Below, piece by piece: positions 35,501 to 45,300 of a stretch of DNA of 64,000 bases (within the stretch, counting starts at the first letter, position 1; each line of letters starts with the position of its first letter). The DNA is from Hyaloperonospora brassicae (taxonomy: Eukaryota > Oomycota > Peronosporomycetes > Peronosporales > Peronosporaceae): NCBI GenBank assembly GCA_947650285.1, contig CANTFL010000037.1, positions 204,189 through 268,188 on the forward strand, given 5' to 3'. The translations under genes and the position numbers were made by a program. The notes under the pieces are model-generated. The model was not told where the DNA came from, did not search any database, and saw only the letters and a program-made list of their open reading frames with translations.

Positions 35501-36483
35501 TTGCTGCAGGTGCCTTGGCTCGCACTGCGTGTGCACCGTTGGAGCGGCTGAAAATGCTCATGCAGTTGTCGATACCAACGCCAAGGCCTGTCTCAGCCAT
35601 GACTGCGACCACAAGACCCATGCTCAGCACTCCCCCGTACGCATCATTGACAAGGGGCATTTTGAACATGGTGAAGCTCAGCGGCATGCGTAGCTTGTTC
35701 AGTGGCAACCTCGCGCACTGTATCTGGGCGGTGCCCCTGGTACCCACAAAGCTCGTGTTGTGCCGTATCTACCAACATCAAGTTGGTCGTTCGCTTCCTG
35801 GGTCTCCTTCGCCATCCGGTGCGATCGAAGTGAATAGGCCCCGAGTATCTGCGACGTTGGCGAATCTCGTGGCGAATGGTCTCGCGGGTCTGGCGCTCCA
35901 TGGTTTATTCTACCCGTTGGATGTCATCCGTGGACGCCTCGCTGTGCAGCAGTACTACAATGCAACTCGGCCGGCGCGTGGCATCGTGGACTGCGCTCGC
36001 TCTGTCTATGACAGCGCAGGCGTGCGTGGATTCTACCGAGGCTTTGTCCCAGCAAGTCTCGGCGTCTTCACTTACATCGGGTGCAGCGTTGCTCTGTACG
36101 AGTCTTTGCGGCCAATCTTTGTGCTCTACGACACAGAGGACACGCACCATCAGCTTGGACGCCCAAGTGTTCCTGGCCAGATCATGTGTGCTGCCACGGC
36201 ATCGATTGCGTCGCAGTACGTTTCGTATCCGTTTGACGTCATCCGGCGGCGAGTTCAGCTACAAGGCGCCAAGTGGCATCCAGAACTCGTCTTTCCAACA
36301 TACAAGAGCGCGTGGCACTGCGTGAAAGTATCTGTTCAAGAAGACGGAGGTGGTGTCCGCGGTTTGCGCTCGCTGTATCGGGGTATGTCCGTGAATGCTG
36401 TCAAGGCTCTGCCGCCCACAGTCATCTCGTTCCTCAGCTATGAGAAGCTGTGTGAGCTCGAGCACAGCGTAGACGACGCCTAG
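32563..36483 (+). CDS. Permuted papain-like, tandem cNMP-binding and mitochondrial-carrier fusion protein
   Basis: One intronless ORF, 1306 aa from the Met at 32563 (an in-frame Met at 32506 would add 19 residues). Residues 35-270: a permuted papain-like (YiiX/NlpC-P60-type) domain with TGDVVLFDRK, a His in WDHNGVI near 69, and a likely nucleophile Cys in MFCSQLVARFYQHVG near 245. Residues 330-500 and 515-640: two cyclic-nucleotide-binding domains (GDCFYIIERGHCDVFV and GDYFYMVESGRCEVS, with an FGEAALLY phosphate-binding-cassette-like segment in the second). Residues 690-930 are helical with degenerate EF-hand character. Residues 965-1300: an SLC25 carrier with three repeats carrying CAPLERLKM, YPLDVIRGR and YPFDVIRRR, the PxD/E-x-x-R/K signatures. 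One polypeptide thus joins a lipid/peptide amidase-like head, cAMP/cGMP sensors and an inner-membrane transporter. Annotation by fusion of separate genes is unlikely because no stop interrupts it. Confidence 0.85.
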   Translation: MAASPAPLATATATATGDDDDRRVRQLLRDLKIDTGDVVLFDRKCSSMGIYGGAICAGAKLFGQTQWDHNGVIVRVPSLAPDARPESLEDQLFVLEAALTGVKLRPLVARVRRSRGHDVAVRKLQIARTRAFQDMAVDFALSVVNAPYEDKLARLFNAGVSVPTRIARERLFAALVASKKELSRLDVELAHRDKMSVFEKEALLQERAAVHARYERLGAELRSKERSVFENAVEVQATKMFCSQLVARFYQHVGLLLPYPSANSYLPKHFSARDGGEFVKLQQGASFLPEISLRQNLETETRRWATRMQEMEERGPRAAGEVAAIVHCLRRHQLFHTLSEPDLLAAASQFRRRVLARGEVVFHQGTPGDCFYIIERGHCDVFVDYDHPMKTHAVLHAADAGNVPDPELSQRTELRRHKTIVLPEFKSSSSRVGKNERVHVATNGPGNAFGASALIYDTPRRATLQASYSKPDDNEEAVVLWQLDKRAFCEILARHPGTQQSLEDCRFLLEVLEDHPLFAELDDRAKAFAVRKCFPLSVRAGTTILRQGDPGDYFYMVESGRCEVSRCKPKVANPFVDRVIGRGASFGEAALLYNSRRGASVKALEDAKIWCMDRASFLTITRSGSAALHKLFQKIGTTVVPGSNESFATERDLRRMLTDPQHMQLVKHGDTEDDNEDEKRDKMAAHSVSLLAPQSYNRAVQLALSLLLNDSSGLVNFSQFAHFHIALGASNIDQLLSEAAFRVLKSVTDTYNEGDARVLRPSTSPFIFDQVGPDQAMIKLNDLSRAIRQWLSTGKETANGAVDKPETPVHLTPGRLAFYERLFDLPAHQLGDQYVTHDDLVRGITAFEMEDARLGDDLQDDDDDARSDDVIAAKVEFRAFLAALKSDISALRTIWRAAKLQAHGGDKAGKFDDRQELTLEANLKSGWIAALRLNPTGSDWEYLRPEMEDESHQKAASDGTSATCSGQHLTGQVTSLAAAIAAGALARTACAPLERLKMLMQLSIPTPRPVSAMTATTRPMLSTPPYASLTRGILNMVKLSGMRSLFSGNLAHCIWAVPLVPTKLVLCRIYQHQVGRSLPGSPSPSGAIEVNRPRVSATLANLVANGLAGLALHGLFYPLDVIRGRLAVQQYYNATRPARGIVDCARSVYDSAGVRGFYRGFVPASLGVFTYIGCSVALYESLRPIFVLYDTEDTHHQLGRPSVPGQIMCAATASIASQYVSYPFDVIRRRVQLQGAKWHPELVFPTYKSAWHCVKVSVQEDGGGVRGLRSLYRGMSVNAVKALPPTVISFLSYEKLCELEHSVDDA

Positions 36484-36678
36484 TCCACGTCTCGAGAGCA
36501 CCACGACTTTTTCGTTCGAACGCGCTGCAGATAATTGACGATCGATACCAATGCTTGACATCGGGGCGCTCATACGGTTCGCTTGTTAGTTGAAGTTATA
36601 CATATTTCTTCGCCAAGCGAGGGTGACTACTATATCGTGCTGGCTACAGCACCGCTCTGCAAGCTGACGGATGTCAAG

Positions 36679-39600
36679 TCATGAGCCTTGTTGAATCTCT
36701 GTCTTCAGGTCGTGTACCTTACGCCCCATCGAGGACAAAGAGTTTTTGCACGGCAAATTCGCAGTGCGGCGAGAGGAGGTGGACGTCTTCGGGTAGCGGC
36801 GCGGTGCATCAGATCGGTTTTGCTTGACGGGGCCAGCATACCGCAACGGGCTGACACTTCGCGACTGCAGTGTCTCGCAATCCTCGTCAAACAAGTCGCT
36901 GCAGGCTGACGGCATGCCATCTTGCTGCTTCACTAATGAGTTGCTGTCCACGGAAATGGTGCGCCCCGCTTCGACATGCTTGCTATCATTGCGCTCCCTC
37001 CGGAGCAAGCTGACAATGCTGTTGGCGACATCACGAATTGTTTCGGAGACACGTACAGCCTCAGTAAGAAGTCGAGAGCATTCTCGCTTAACGTCTTCAG
37101 CCCAACGAGGCTGGTTCTTGATGCGATCGACTCCTCGATATGCTGACTTCCAGGCATCGCCGTACCGTCGATGCAGCTCTTGAGATTGCTCCAAAAAGCT
37201 ACCCCACCGCTTGGACACTAGATGCATGCGACCGATGCATTCGTCCAGCCGCGAAAATGCTGCTTCGTATCTATCTTCTCTACCACAAACACCAAGTACG
37301 GAGGCGCGAGAGATCGGACTGTCTTCCCACCGCTTGCTCGTCTCCGTGATCATATACTGAGTTTGTTCCAACTGCCCCAGCAGCGTTTGCTTCACGTCGC
37401 CCAATTCGACGCGTCGCTGCAGCTTTTGCGTGAGCTTCGTCACAGCGGACCTGTATTTCTCGATGTCGTTGTCGCGACGAGCAATGACATCTTTGTACAT
37501 CGCGACTGCCTCCAGTAGGTCTTCGTTCTCACGAATCGATTGTCCATGCAGTTTCTGAGCATACCTAGCAGCTCTCCGACGCTCCTGGACCTCCTGAAAC
37601 AGTAGCCGATTGCTTTCCTTCATAGCACGATGATCGTCCTGGGGCTCTTCACCCGTGCTTTGCCTCATGGCCTGGACGTCACTCCGTGCTCGAAGCAAAG
37701 CCTCTTCCGCTTTTGCTGCCCTAGTCTGTAAATAGTGGATTTCATCTTCGAAAGACCGCCTTTCCTCATCTGTATTCATACGCAACTCTTCGTACCACGT
37801 CGGCCATGTCTTCGTATCCACGGACTGCCTCGCATCATTCGCGTGAACGGACGAGCGTTGCAAAGAGTGGAGCTTGCTTTGGCTTGCGCGCAATTGAGTA
37901 GTCAAGTGCTCAAGTTTGGAGTTCATCGAAGACACCTGTCGTTCCCAGCGTGTCTCCAACGTTATCGCCTCAGCCTTTAACTCGGCTTTGAGAGCAGCAA
38001 TAGCTTCTCGAGCCAAACTCGCCACCGTCTGGTGCCGACCGTCCCTACGGACAGGACTGCGACCTGACAAAAGTGGGCCAAGTTCCATCTCCACTTCCTC
38101 TAGCTCTCGCTGTGCTGACATATTCTCCTTCCTCGCCGATCTAGCCGTCTGCTCTGCCTCAATAGCCCGTTGGCGTTCTTGCTCCAATTGTCGTACTAGC
38201 GTGATTTCCTCCGTGGCAAGCTGATCGTCCCATTCTCGTTGCAGCACTCGAGCTGTCGTACCTGTCGACATATCAACCGCTACTGCTTCTGCTAGCTGCC
38301 GCTCAAGGTCTCGTACGCGCGTTGCCCGTCGAATCAACTCGTCTTTACAGCTAGCAAGCTCTTTTTCGTACTTCTGCGATTGAGCAGCTTGCCTGTCCAA
38401 GTCCAATTGACACTCCAAAAGATAGCGGTGCTGCTTCTGCGTGCCGGCGGCTTCGTTCGAAACCCGTTTCTCGCTATGTTGCAGTTTATGCTCCATCGCT
38501 TTGAGGTCCGCCTGGAAACTAGACAATTTTGCACGCAGACATCGGTTATCTTCTTCCATACTTTGGCGGTCTTTCTCCAACGCCAGTAGCCGCTCGTTCG
38601 ACGTCTGTTGGCAGCGTGACTCAGCTAAATCATACTGCTCTTTTATCCTACGCGCCTTGCCCTCAGCATGTTTCAGTCGGCTTTCCAATTCTTGGACCGT
38701 CATCTCATGGTCCCTCTTTAGCTGGTCCAACTCCGTTTCGAGCTGATGAACGGTGCTCGCAGCAGCTTCGCGATCCGTCTTCAGACTATCCACTACCTTC
38801 GTCAGCTCTTGGCAAGCTGATACCATCTTGACATTCTCGTCGGTCAATGCCTGCCTTTTTCTCGCAACCTGCTCAGCATCGGCCTGCAGTCGAGCAAACT
38901 CCTGTCTCATACTCTCATTCTCCTTTCCTAGCCGTGCTTCTTCAGCCACAGCACGTTCCAACCGGCTTTCTAGCGATTTAACTGTCAGTTCGTGATCCTT
39001 TGCAAGCTTGCGTCGCTCGTGCAGCTTGTTTTCAAGCTGGCGAATAGTGTCGACAGCGACTTTCCGTTCGGCGTTAAAGCTCTCGATCGACTTTGTCTGC
39101 TCATCCAAAGCCGCAGCCAACCGGACATGTTGCAGCCGCAGTCGCTCCAACTCTCCAGCCAGCTGTTGCCTCTCCTTTGCCATCCGCTCCATTTCAGCCT
39201 GCAGTCTCAATCGATCCTGCTCAATGCTCTTGTTCTCCATCACCAGTCGCTCCTTGTCAAAATGCGTTTTCTCGCAATCTGTCAACAGTCGCGTGTGCTC
39301 GGCGCGGTAGTTCTCGCTCTCGCACTGCAGCTGCTGCATCTGATGCTGCACCTGTTCCTCCATTCGGTGCAGTTTCTCCTGATACCGCGCATCCAGCGCT
39401 TGTTTCTCCTGTCTCACTGCCTCGACCTGCAGCTGCAGTGCTGCCACTTGCTCACTCTGCTGCTTGCTCACGACCTGCCAGTGCTCGGCTTCGGCCAGCG
39501 CTTTGGCATTAGCCATCTCACTTTGCTGCAAGTGCTGCTGCTCTCGGTGGCTCTGCAGCTCGTCTTCTTGCTGCTCCCGCATCCTCACTTCCTGCAGCTC

Positions 39601-40149
39601 CTGCCACTGGGCCGTCAGTGTCTTGACAGCCTCTGTCTGCTGCTGCAGCTCGTGTTCGAGCTCGTGGATCTTTGCCTCTCGGTCGTGGTCTCGACGTACA
39701 GCTGCCTCGCGTTCGGCGCGCCACGTCGCGGCCGTTGCTGCATCAATGCCGCCGCTGGTGGAGTCCAGTTGCTGCTGGAGCTGCGCGTCAGCCCGTGCGC
39801 GCGCGTCCTCGAGCTGCGCGTGCAGCAGGTCAATGGCTTCCGTGGCTCGGATCATACTAAAGTTGCGCTGCCGCAGCTCGTGCTCGCGCTCCTCGAGTGC
39901 CATCCGTAGCTGCGCCAACTCGCTCTCGAGGTCTTCACTGGCAAACTCCGTGCCCTCTTTCATCCGCAGCAGCCGCTCCTCGAGGAAGTTGATGCGCAGC
40001 GCCTGGTTGAAGTTGTCCATGCGCAGCCGCTCGCGCTCGGCCGCTTGTTCGCGCAGCAGCGTCGAGTGGTCGCGCGGGGGCGTCGACGCGGGTGGCGTGT
40101 CGCTGCTGCCATCGTCTTCGCGGTGGACGCGGTGCGGAGTCGTCTGCAT
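36679..40149 (-). CDS. Large coiled-coil protein with CM1 (centrosomin N-terminal) motif
   Basis: ORF of 1156 aa from the Met at 40149. Residues 31-63 (LLREQAAERERL, DNFNQALRINFLEERL) match the CM1/Cnn_1N motif by which centrosomin, CDK5RAP2, Spc110 and Mto1 recruit gamma-tubulin complexes. From residue 70 to about 800 the chain is almost unbroken Gln/Glu/Leu-rich heptads, then a less regular C-terminal 350 residues ending in a basic Ser/Arg tail. By family knowledge it would act as a microtubule-nucleation scaffold at the centrosome or basal body. The first ATG overlaps a strong CT-rich tract ending in TATGCAG (40146-40152), which could instead be a 3' splice site; an upstream coding exon is therefore possible and the true start uncertain. 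It ends 196 bp from the stop of the fusion gene (convergent). Confidence 0.8.
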   Translation of the reverse strand: MQTTPHRVHREDDGSSDTPPASTPPRDHSTLLREQAAERERLRMDNFNQALRINFLEERLLRMKEGTEFASEDLESELAQLRMALEEREHELRQRNFSMIRATEAIDLLHAQLEDARARADAQLQQQLDSTSGGIDAATAATWRAEREAAVRRDHDREAKIHELEHELQQQTEAVKTLTAQWQELQEVRMREQQEDELQSHREQQHLQQSEMANAKALAEAEHWQVVSKQQSEQVAALQLQVEAVRQEKQALDARYQEKLHRMEEQVQHQMQQLQCESENYRAEHTRLLTDCEKTHFDKERLVMENKSIEQDRLRLQAEMERMAKERQQLAGELERLRLQHVRLAAALDEQTKSIESFNAERKVAVDTIRQLENKLHERRKLAKDHELTVKSLESRLERAVAEEARLGKENESMRQEFARLQADAEQVARKRQALTDENVKMVSACQELTKVVDSLKTDREAAASTVHQLETELDQLKRDHEMTVQELESRLKHAEGKARRIKEQYDLAESRCQQTSNERLLALEKDRQSMEEDNRCLRAKLSSFQADLKAMEHKLQHSEKRVSNEAAGTQKQHRYLLECQLDLDRQAAQSQKYEKELASCKDELIRRATRVRDLERQLAEAVAVDMSTGTTARVLQREWDDQLATEEITLVRQLEQERQRAIEAEQTARSARKENMSAQRELEEVEMELGPLLSGRSPVRRDGRHQTVASLAREAIAALKAELKAEAITLETRWERQVSSMNSKLEHLTTQLRASQSKLHSLQRSSVHANDARQSVDTKTWPTWYEELRMNTDEERRSFEDEIHYLQTRAAKAEEALLRARSDVQAMRQSTGEEPQDDHRAMKESNRLLFQEVQERRRAARYAQKLHGQSIRENEDLLEAVAMYKDVIARRDNDIEKYRSAVTKLTQKLQRRVELGDVKQTLLGQLEQTQYMITETSKRWEDSPISRASVLGVCGREDRYEAAFSRLDECIGRMHLVSKRWGSFLEQSQELHRRYGDAWKSAYRGVDRIKNQPRWAEDVKRECSRLLTEAVRVSETIRDVANSIVSLLRRERNDSKHVEAGRTISVDSNSLVKQQDGMPSACSDLFDEDCETLQSRSVSPLRYAGPVKQNRSDAPRRYPKTSTSSRRTANLPCKNSLSSMGRKVHDLKTEIQQGS

Positions 40150-40943
40150 ATAGACACAGATAGAGAGAGAGAGAGACACACACACACACGTAGAGAGCGA
40201 GAGAGAGCGAGAGGAGTAGGCGATGGACCACCTGCCGCTTTGGTGGCGGAGCTCGCTGTTTGCAATTGACGCTGGCTATTTGTGTACGGTACACAGCTAT
40301 TTTCAAATGGGTGTGTTTTAAACAGGTAGTGGACAGTCGAGGAGATCGATCGGTCCATGGACGACGACGTGCTGGGGGTGGGGGGGGGCGCGAAAAAAGC
40401 GTCTTTTTCGTTTGTGCGCGCGGGCTTTGGGTGCTTGCTTTTGTCAGGGGCGGCGGGGGCTTCGAAACGACCCAAAGTGGGTTTTGGGCCGTGGTGTGAG
40501 GTTTTTTGCCCGGTCGAGTGCACTGCTGGTCCGACGGTATTGCGAGGATTGTACGACTGCTGCACTCGCGATGGGAAAACGGACGGTTTACGCGCAGGTG
40601 AGGGGGGGGGGGAGGGAGGAAGGGAGGGGGCGAGCAAAGGCGGACGTATGAATGGAGAACTAGAGAGAACCGGAGAGAGAGAGAGCGAGATAGAGAGAGA
40701 TGGAGAGCGAGAGAGAACTCACACACACACACACATTCGCACTTGTGCTTTGCTGGATCATTGCAGCATGTCCATTTGCGAGTAATTAGAGCTGCAAAAC
40801 AAGACGATTCATTCGAGGCACGGTGGGAGCTGGTGGCTATTTAGTATGTTGACATTGGGCACAAAAGGGCCACACATTTATATTTACCTCACTTGCTGCC
40901 ATTGTAAGTTTCACTGGCTGCCGTCTCGCCTCTCTCGATCCGC
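40150..40943. other. 5' region of the CM1 gene with simple repeats, up to the retrotransposon
   Basis: Contains GA/CA tracts at 40158-40212, a G-rich run at 40374-40390, GA/CA tracts at 40665-40738, and probably the promoter and 5' exon or UTR of the CM1 gene. The final bases, TCCGC at 40939-40943, are the target-site duplication of element 1. Confidence 0.5.
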
Positions 40944-41270
40944 TGTAATGGGCCACCCCGTTACATAAGTAGTTTCGATTAAGTTTACATGTTACTTAAG
41001 TAGGGGTGTTACTTTCGAAGTAGCGAAAGTAGCACGTCGTATATTTTAGCTGGTTTAATGGGCTCAGTACCATTATTAGCCAGTAAGATATAGACACGTA
41101 GATTGAGTGGTTCCCATGAGTCCAAGGGAACCATTCGTACTTAGGATGATTTTAAAAGACAAAATATAAACAGAGTTAAAAATACTTAACACCTAAGACT
41201 TGGGCTTTGAGCTTCCTCAAAGCGTTAGAAATAGTGTACGCTGAGTACGGGTTATTCTAGCCACGTTACA
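40944..41270 (+). repeat. Element 1 5' LTR (327 bp)
   Basis: Begins TGTAATGGGCC, ends CCACGTTACA, with short inverted ends (TGTAA...TTACA). Contains strong hairpins, for example TACTTTCG/CGAAAGTA (8 bp) and TGGTTCCC/GGGAACCA. Matches 48303-48629. Confidence 0.95.
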
Positions 41271-41272
41271 CC

Positions 41273-41280
41273 TGGTAGCA
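41273..41280 (+). other. Element 1 primer-binding site
   Basis: TGGTAGCA, two bases after the LTR, would pair with the 3' CCA end of a tRNA, possibly initiator Met. The same octamer follows the LTRs of elements 2 (49165-49172) and 3 (56509-56516). Confidence 0.7.
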
Positions 41281-41296
41281 CTTAGTAGTCCTTCCC

Positions 41297-42346
41297 ATGC
41301 CCGAGTTTGGGATGAGCGATTCGTCGTACTTTGACGCTCCAGACGTGAGTCTGGAGCACGCGACTTTTCCCCATCTCACTGGTGTTGAGTGGGATGCCCT
41401 AAATCGCCTCGCGGCGATATCGGGAGAGGCATTTGTTGTGTCGCTGATGAGATCAGCGACTCCTGATGAACAGCGTCTCGCCATACACGACTACATGGCT
41501 CGCGAGCTCGCCGAATTCCATCGGCGAGGTTTAACTCCCTCGCGGACTTCACGGAACGATGCCGTGAAGATGGAGACCTCCGCCTATTCTGGCGAAGGAA
41601 AAGAACGCTTGTCGTTGTCTCGTTGGTTTCGAGAGGTCGACATCGCTATCGCCTCGAGACTTCTCGAGGCTCCTCAAGCGAAGGTCAATTTCCTTCTTTC
41701 CCGTCTCACTGGAAAAGCCAAGGAGTGGGCCTTGGGAAAACTCGTTGTTGACGAGTTTGCGTTCCCCACTCTGGAAGCCATCCAGAGTGACCTTCGACTC
41801 GCCTTCGAGCCGCCCCAGGAAGAGAAGTTGGTGCGTTCAAGGTTCCTGTCCCTGCGACAGGGTAAGATGTCCATGCGCGACTACGTGCAGATGGCTCGAC
41901 ATCTGGCGTCTTGTATTGTCACGCATCCCATGGACATGTATACACAAGTGAACGTGTTTGTCGATGGCATGCGTGAAGGGCAGACTCGCCTCTCGCTGGA
42001 ACGAGCAGAGCCTGCCACGTTGGAGGAGGCTTTCGCTATCGCTCTCCGTGAGGATTTCAGAGTCACCAAGGCCTATACCAAGCCTTCAGTTGTTACCGCT
42101 GTCAGATCAGCGGGCCCGGAACCTATGGAGATCGATGCAATTGAGTCGTCGGGTGACCGACGACGCGCTACAGCCTACAAGGGCGACGTCCGAGGCGGAC
42201 GTCAGATGATCTGCTTTCGATGCCGAAAGCCGGGACATCGCGCGGCTGAATGCCGCGCGCCAGCACCGATGTCGGTGCATGCGTCGGACACCCATCATGA
42301 GGGAGGTGCTCCGATCAGTCGTCCAAAAAACGGACGAGACCAGTAG
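41297..42346 (+). CDS. gag: Element 1 Gag (capsid and nucleocapsid)
   Basis: Intact 349-aa ORF. The central part (residues 90-255) reads as a retrotransposon gag capsid: a [12 protein letters not shown] segment, KEWALGKLV, and [23 protein letters not shown]. Near the C-terminus is a zinc knuckle [14 protein letters not shown] (C-x2-C-x4-H-x4-C), the nucleocapsid signature that binds genomic RNA. The TAG stop lies inside a 9-bp hairpin that also forms part of the frameshift signal. It would assemble the virus-like particle. Relative to elements 2 and 3 it lacks the Gln-rich coiled stretch after the first 60 residues. Confidence 0.92.
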   Translation: MPEFGMSDSSYFDAPDVSLEHATFPHLTGVEWDALNRLAAISGEAFVVSLMRSATPDEQRLAIHDYMARELAEFHRRGLTPSRTSRNDAVKMETSAYSGEGKERLSLSRWFREVDIAIASRLLEAPQAKVNFLLSRLTGKAKEWALGKLVVDEFAFPTLEAIQSDLRLAFEPPQEEKLVRSRFLSLRQGKMSMRDYVQMARHLASCIVTHPMDMYTQVNVFVDGMREGQTRLSLERAEPATLEEAFAIALREDFRVTKAYTKPSVVTAVRSAGPEPMEIDAIESSGDRRRATAYKGDVRGGRQMICFRCRKPGHRAAECRAPAPMSVHASDTHHEGGAPISRPKNGRDQ

Positions 42347-42366
42347 GTGCAGGGCGCCCTACTGGT
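42325..42366 (+). promoter_or_regulatory. Programmed -1 ribosomal frameshift signal at the gag-pol junction
   Basis: The slippery heptamer A_AAA_AAC (42325-42331) is in the correct gag phase (CCA AAA AAC). A 7-nt spacer follows, then a perfect 9-bp stem ACCAGTAGG (42339-42347) / CCTACTGGT (42358-42366) with a 10-nt loop. Slipping back by one at AAC opens the pol frame, which is clear from 42331 onward, while gag ends at TAG 42344-42346 inside the stem. Confidence 0.85.
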
Positions 42367-45300
42367 TTGAAGAGAGGTCCGGGTCCACCGGTGGCAGCCC
42401 GACCTCCCAGCCCATCTGTGCTGCGTGCACGGTCAAATGCCACCACTACGAGTGGTGATTCACGCCTGATTATTGTTAATCTACATGTCGCCGGTATCCG
42501 GCGACCCCTACGAGCGCTCCTGGATTCAGGAGCGACAAACAATTTCTTCCGTGAATCTTGCGTGTCAATGCTGCCACCCAGCATCCAGGTCCACGAGGGA
42601 CCTGGCCAAGTTGTTGTCAAGCTCGCTGACGGGAAACCACGCCGCGTATCGCGGCGCGAAGTGTCGTTGCCGTACACGTTTGACGGCTTTCGCAGTAACG
42701 ACAACTTCTTGGTGATTGAAATGAATTATGCATTCGATTGCATCCTGGGCATGCCATGGTTGGCACGCTATAAGCCCCAGATCGACTGGTTAGCCAGATC
42801 AGTGAGACGTCGAAGCAAGTTCGACGTCAGCGAAGTGTTCACCCATCTCTTGGTGTCTCCAAGTGATTGGCCGAACGTTACAGTCGTGGATCGTACATCC
42901 ACGACACCGGCGGTACACAGAGTGAGCGATGGCCCTCTCTGTACCGCTTGTTCCGTGCCCCTACGCACGAGTGATGATGCCTCCTCGCTTTGCAGCGAGG
43001 AGTCCGACGTGGACGAGCAGTGGCTCCCACGTAATGACGACGCGGACGAGCAGTGGCTCCCGCGCAACGACGACGCGGTCGAACAGCGGTTCCCGCACGA
43101 GAGAGCAGTGGTCGAACACGAACAGGTGTTCCCACCTGTACCCATTGTGGTCGAGCAGAGGCTCCCACAAGGGCAAGACGTGGCCGAGCAGGGGCTCGCC
43201 ACCGAGTGTGACGTGGATGGACAAGAGTCCCCACGTGCGAATATGATGGTCGAACAGGGGTTCCCATCATCGCCTACTGTGGTCGAACAGAGTTTCCCAC
43301 ATGAGCAAAACGTGGTCGAGCAGGGGCTCCCACACGAGTTTGTGGCGGTAGAGCAGGGGCTCCCGCATCATGCGTCGACGGACGAGTATGGAATACTCCC
43401 GTCGCGCGATTTCGACGTCCTGGATGAGGACATCCAGCGTCTAGAGGGGGGTGCAGATTTAACACCTGACTGCGGTTCGCCAGCTTCGAGCATGGACTCG
43501 AGGCACGATGGGGACGCAAGCTACGAGAACTCAGCGTTGGAATGTGTTCACGCTATTGTGTACGTGGACGGGAGTCCACAAAGGCGCCAATACATTGAGG
43601 TCGCGAGTCCACCTCGCGACGCGTCATCTATTACGAGCCTTCCAGGACTCTCCTGGAAGCATTTTCTACGCGACCTCAAGGGAGGCACGGTGGAACAAGT
43701 ATGTCTGGTCACCAACGAGGTGACTCATGAGCCGAATGAGGAGCTAATGACGCGCCCTCGAAGCGCTGAAAAGAAATCAGCGCGCGAAGAAAGATTTGCG
43801 TCGCAATCTTGGGAGGCTCTGCGCGAGTCTGGTAACCCTGTTTACGACATTGCACGAGAGTACGCCGACGTGTTCCCGGACAAGATTCCGGCCGAACTCC
43901 CTGCCGATCGTGGCGTGCGGCACGAGATTGATCTCGTGCCAGGATCGAAATATTGTGTGACACGGCAGTGGCCGTTGCCTCGAGACCAAGTCGAGGCTAT
44001 TGATGCATTCTTCGAAGGTCGTCGCAAGGCCGGTCATGTGCGTGAGAGTGTCTCTCCCCATTCGAGTCCAACCTTCTGCGTGAAGAAGGCTACGGGAGGC
44101 TGGCGTATAGTGCATGCGTTTAACAAGCTCAACGATGCCACTATTCCTGCCCAAACGCCTATCCCCAGGAAAGACATGGTTCTAAACTCCATGTCAGGTA
44201 GCGTCATCTTCAGCGCCATCGATCTGACCGATGGCTTCTACCAGATCTTGATGCGACAGAGTGACATACCACTCACTGCGGTGAGCACCCCGAGTGGTAT
44301 GCTTTGGGAGTGGCTGGTGATGCCACAAGGATTGAAGAACGCACCAGCCACTTTCAATCGCATGGTATCTCAAGTGTTGAGACCGCTTCGAGACTTTGCT
44401 CCTAGCTACTTCGATGACATCTTTGTCCACAGTCGCGCTGAGGGAAATCTCAGTGCTGTCCAAGTTCACCTTCAACACCTGAAGCAGGTGTTTCAAGTCA
44501 TGCGAGATAACAAGTTATATGCAAACTTGAAGAAGTGTGTATTCTGTGCACCGGAGATTCCGGTGCTGGGCTGCTACGTGAGTAAATCGGGTGTTCGAGC
44601 CGATCCAGAGAAGGTGTCGTCAATCTGTTCTTGGCCCACACCCAAGAACCCTACGGAGTAACGTCAATGGCTCGGTCTAGCTAATTACTTGCATAAGTAC
44701 ACAAAGGATTACGCCGGTTCTATACAGCCCCTGTCGTCACTTCTGATGAAAGACGCCACGTGGTCGTGGCGTCCCGAACATCAAGCAGCCTTTGACGCAG
44801 TGAAGAAAAGCCTGGCGTCGGCGCCAGTGTTGATACTCCCTGACGACACCAAACCGTTTCACGTGGTGTGTGATGCAAGTGGCTTTGCAATTGGTTGCGC
44901 CCTCATGCAGTTCGATCACGAGGGCCGTGAACGAGTCGTGAGCTATCAGTCACGACAGATGAAGCCGGCAGAGAAGAACTATCCGGTTTGTGATAAGGAA
45001 CTGCTAGCGATGCGCTACGCACTCATCAAGTTTCGTGTCCACCTACTGGGCGAACGCACGTTCGCCCTGTATACTGATCATGCATCGCTGCGGACAGCAA
45101 TGAAGAGCCCACACCTGTCACAGCGGATGGCACGGTGGCTCTCTTTCTTCTCCGAGTACAACTTCGTCGTGCACTACAAGCCAGGCAAGACCAACATTCT
45201 TGCTGACGCACTGTCACGACGCCCAGATTACGATCCTCGTATGGCACTGAGTCGTCAGGCAACTGACGACGACGATGAAGACGATCGATGTGCGACGTGT

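Noticed and set aside
38992..39909. 305-codon Leu/Gln-rich plus-strand ORF opposite the CM1 coiled-coil gene
   Set aside because: Leu/Gln richness is what the reverse complement of Gln/Glu/Leu heptads gives; no independent support.
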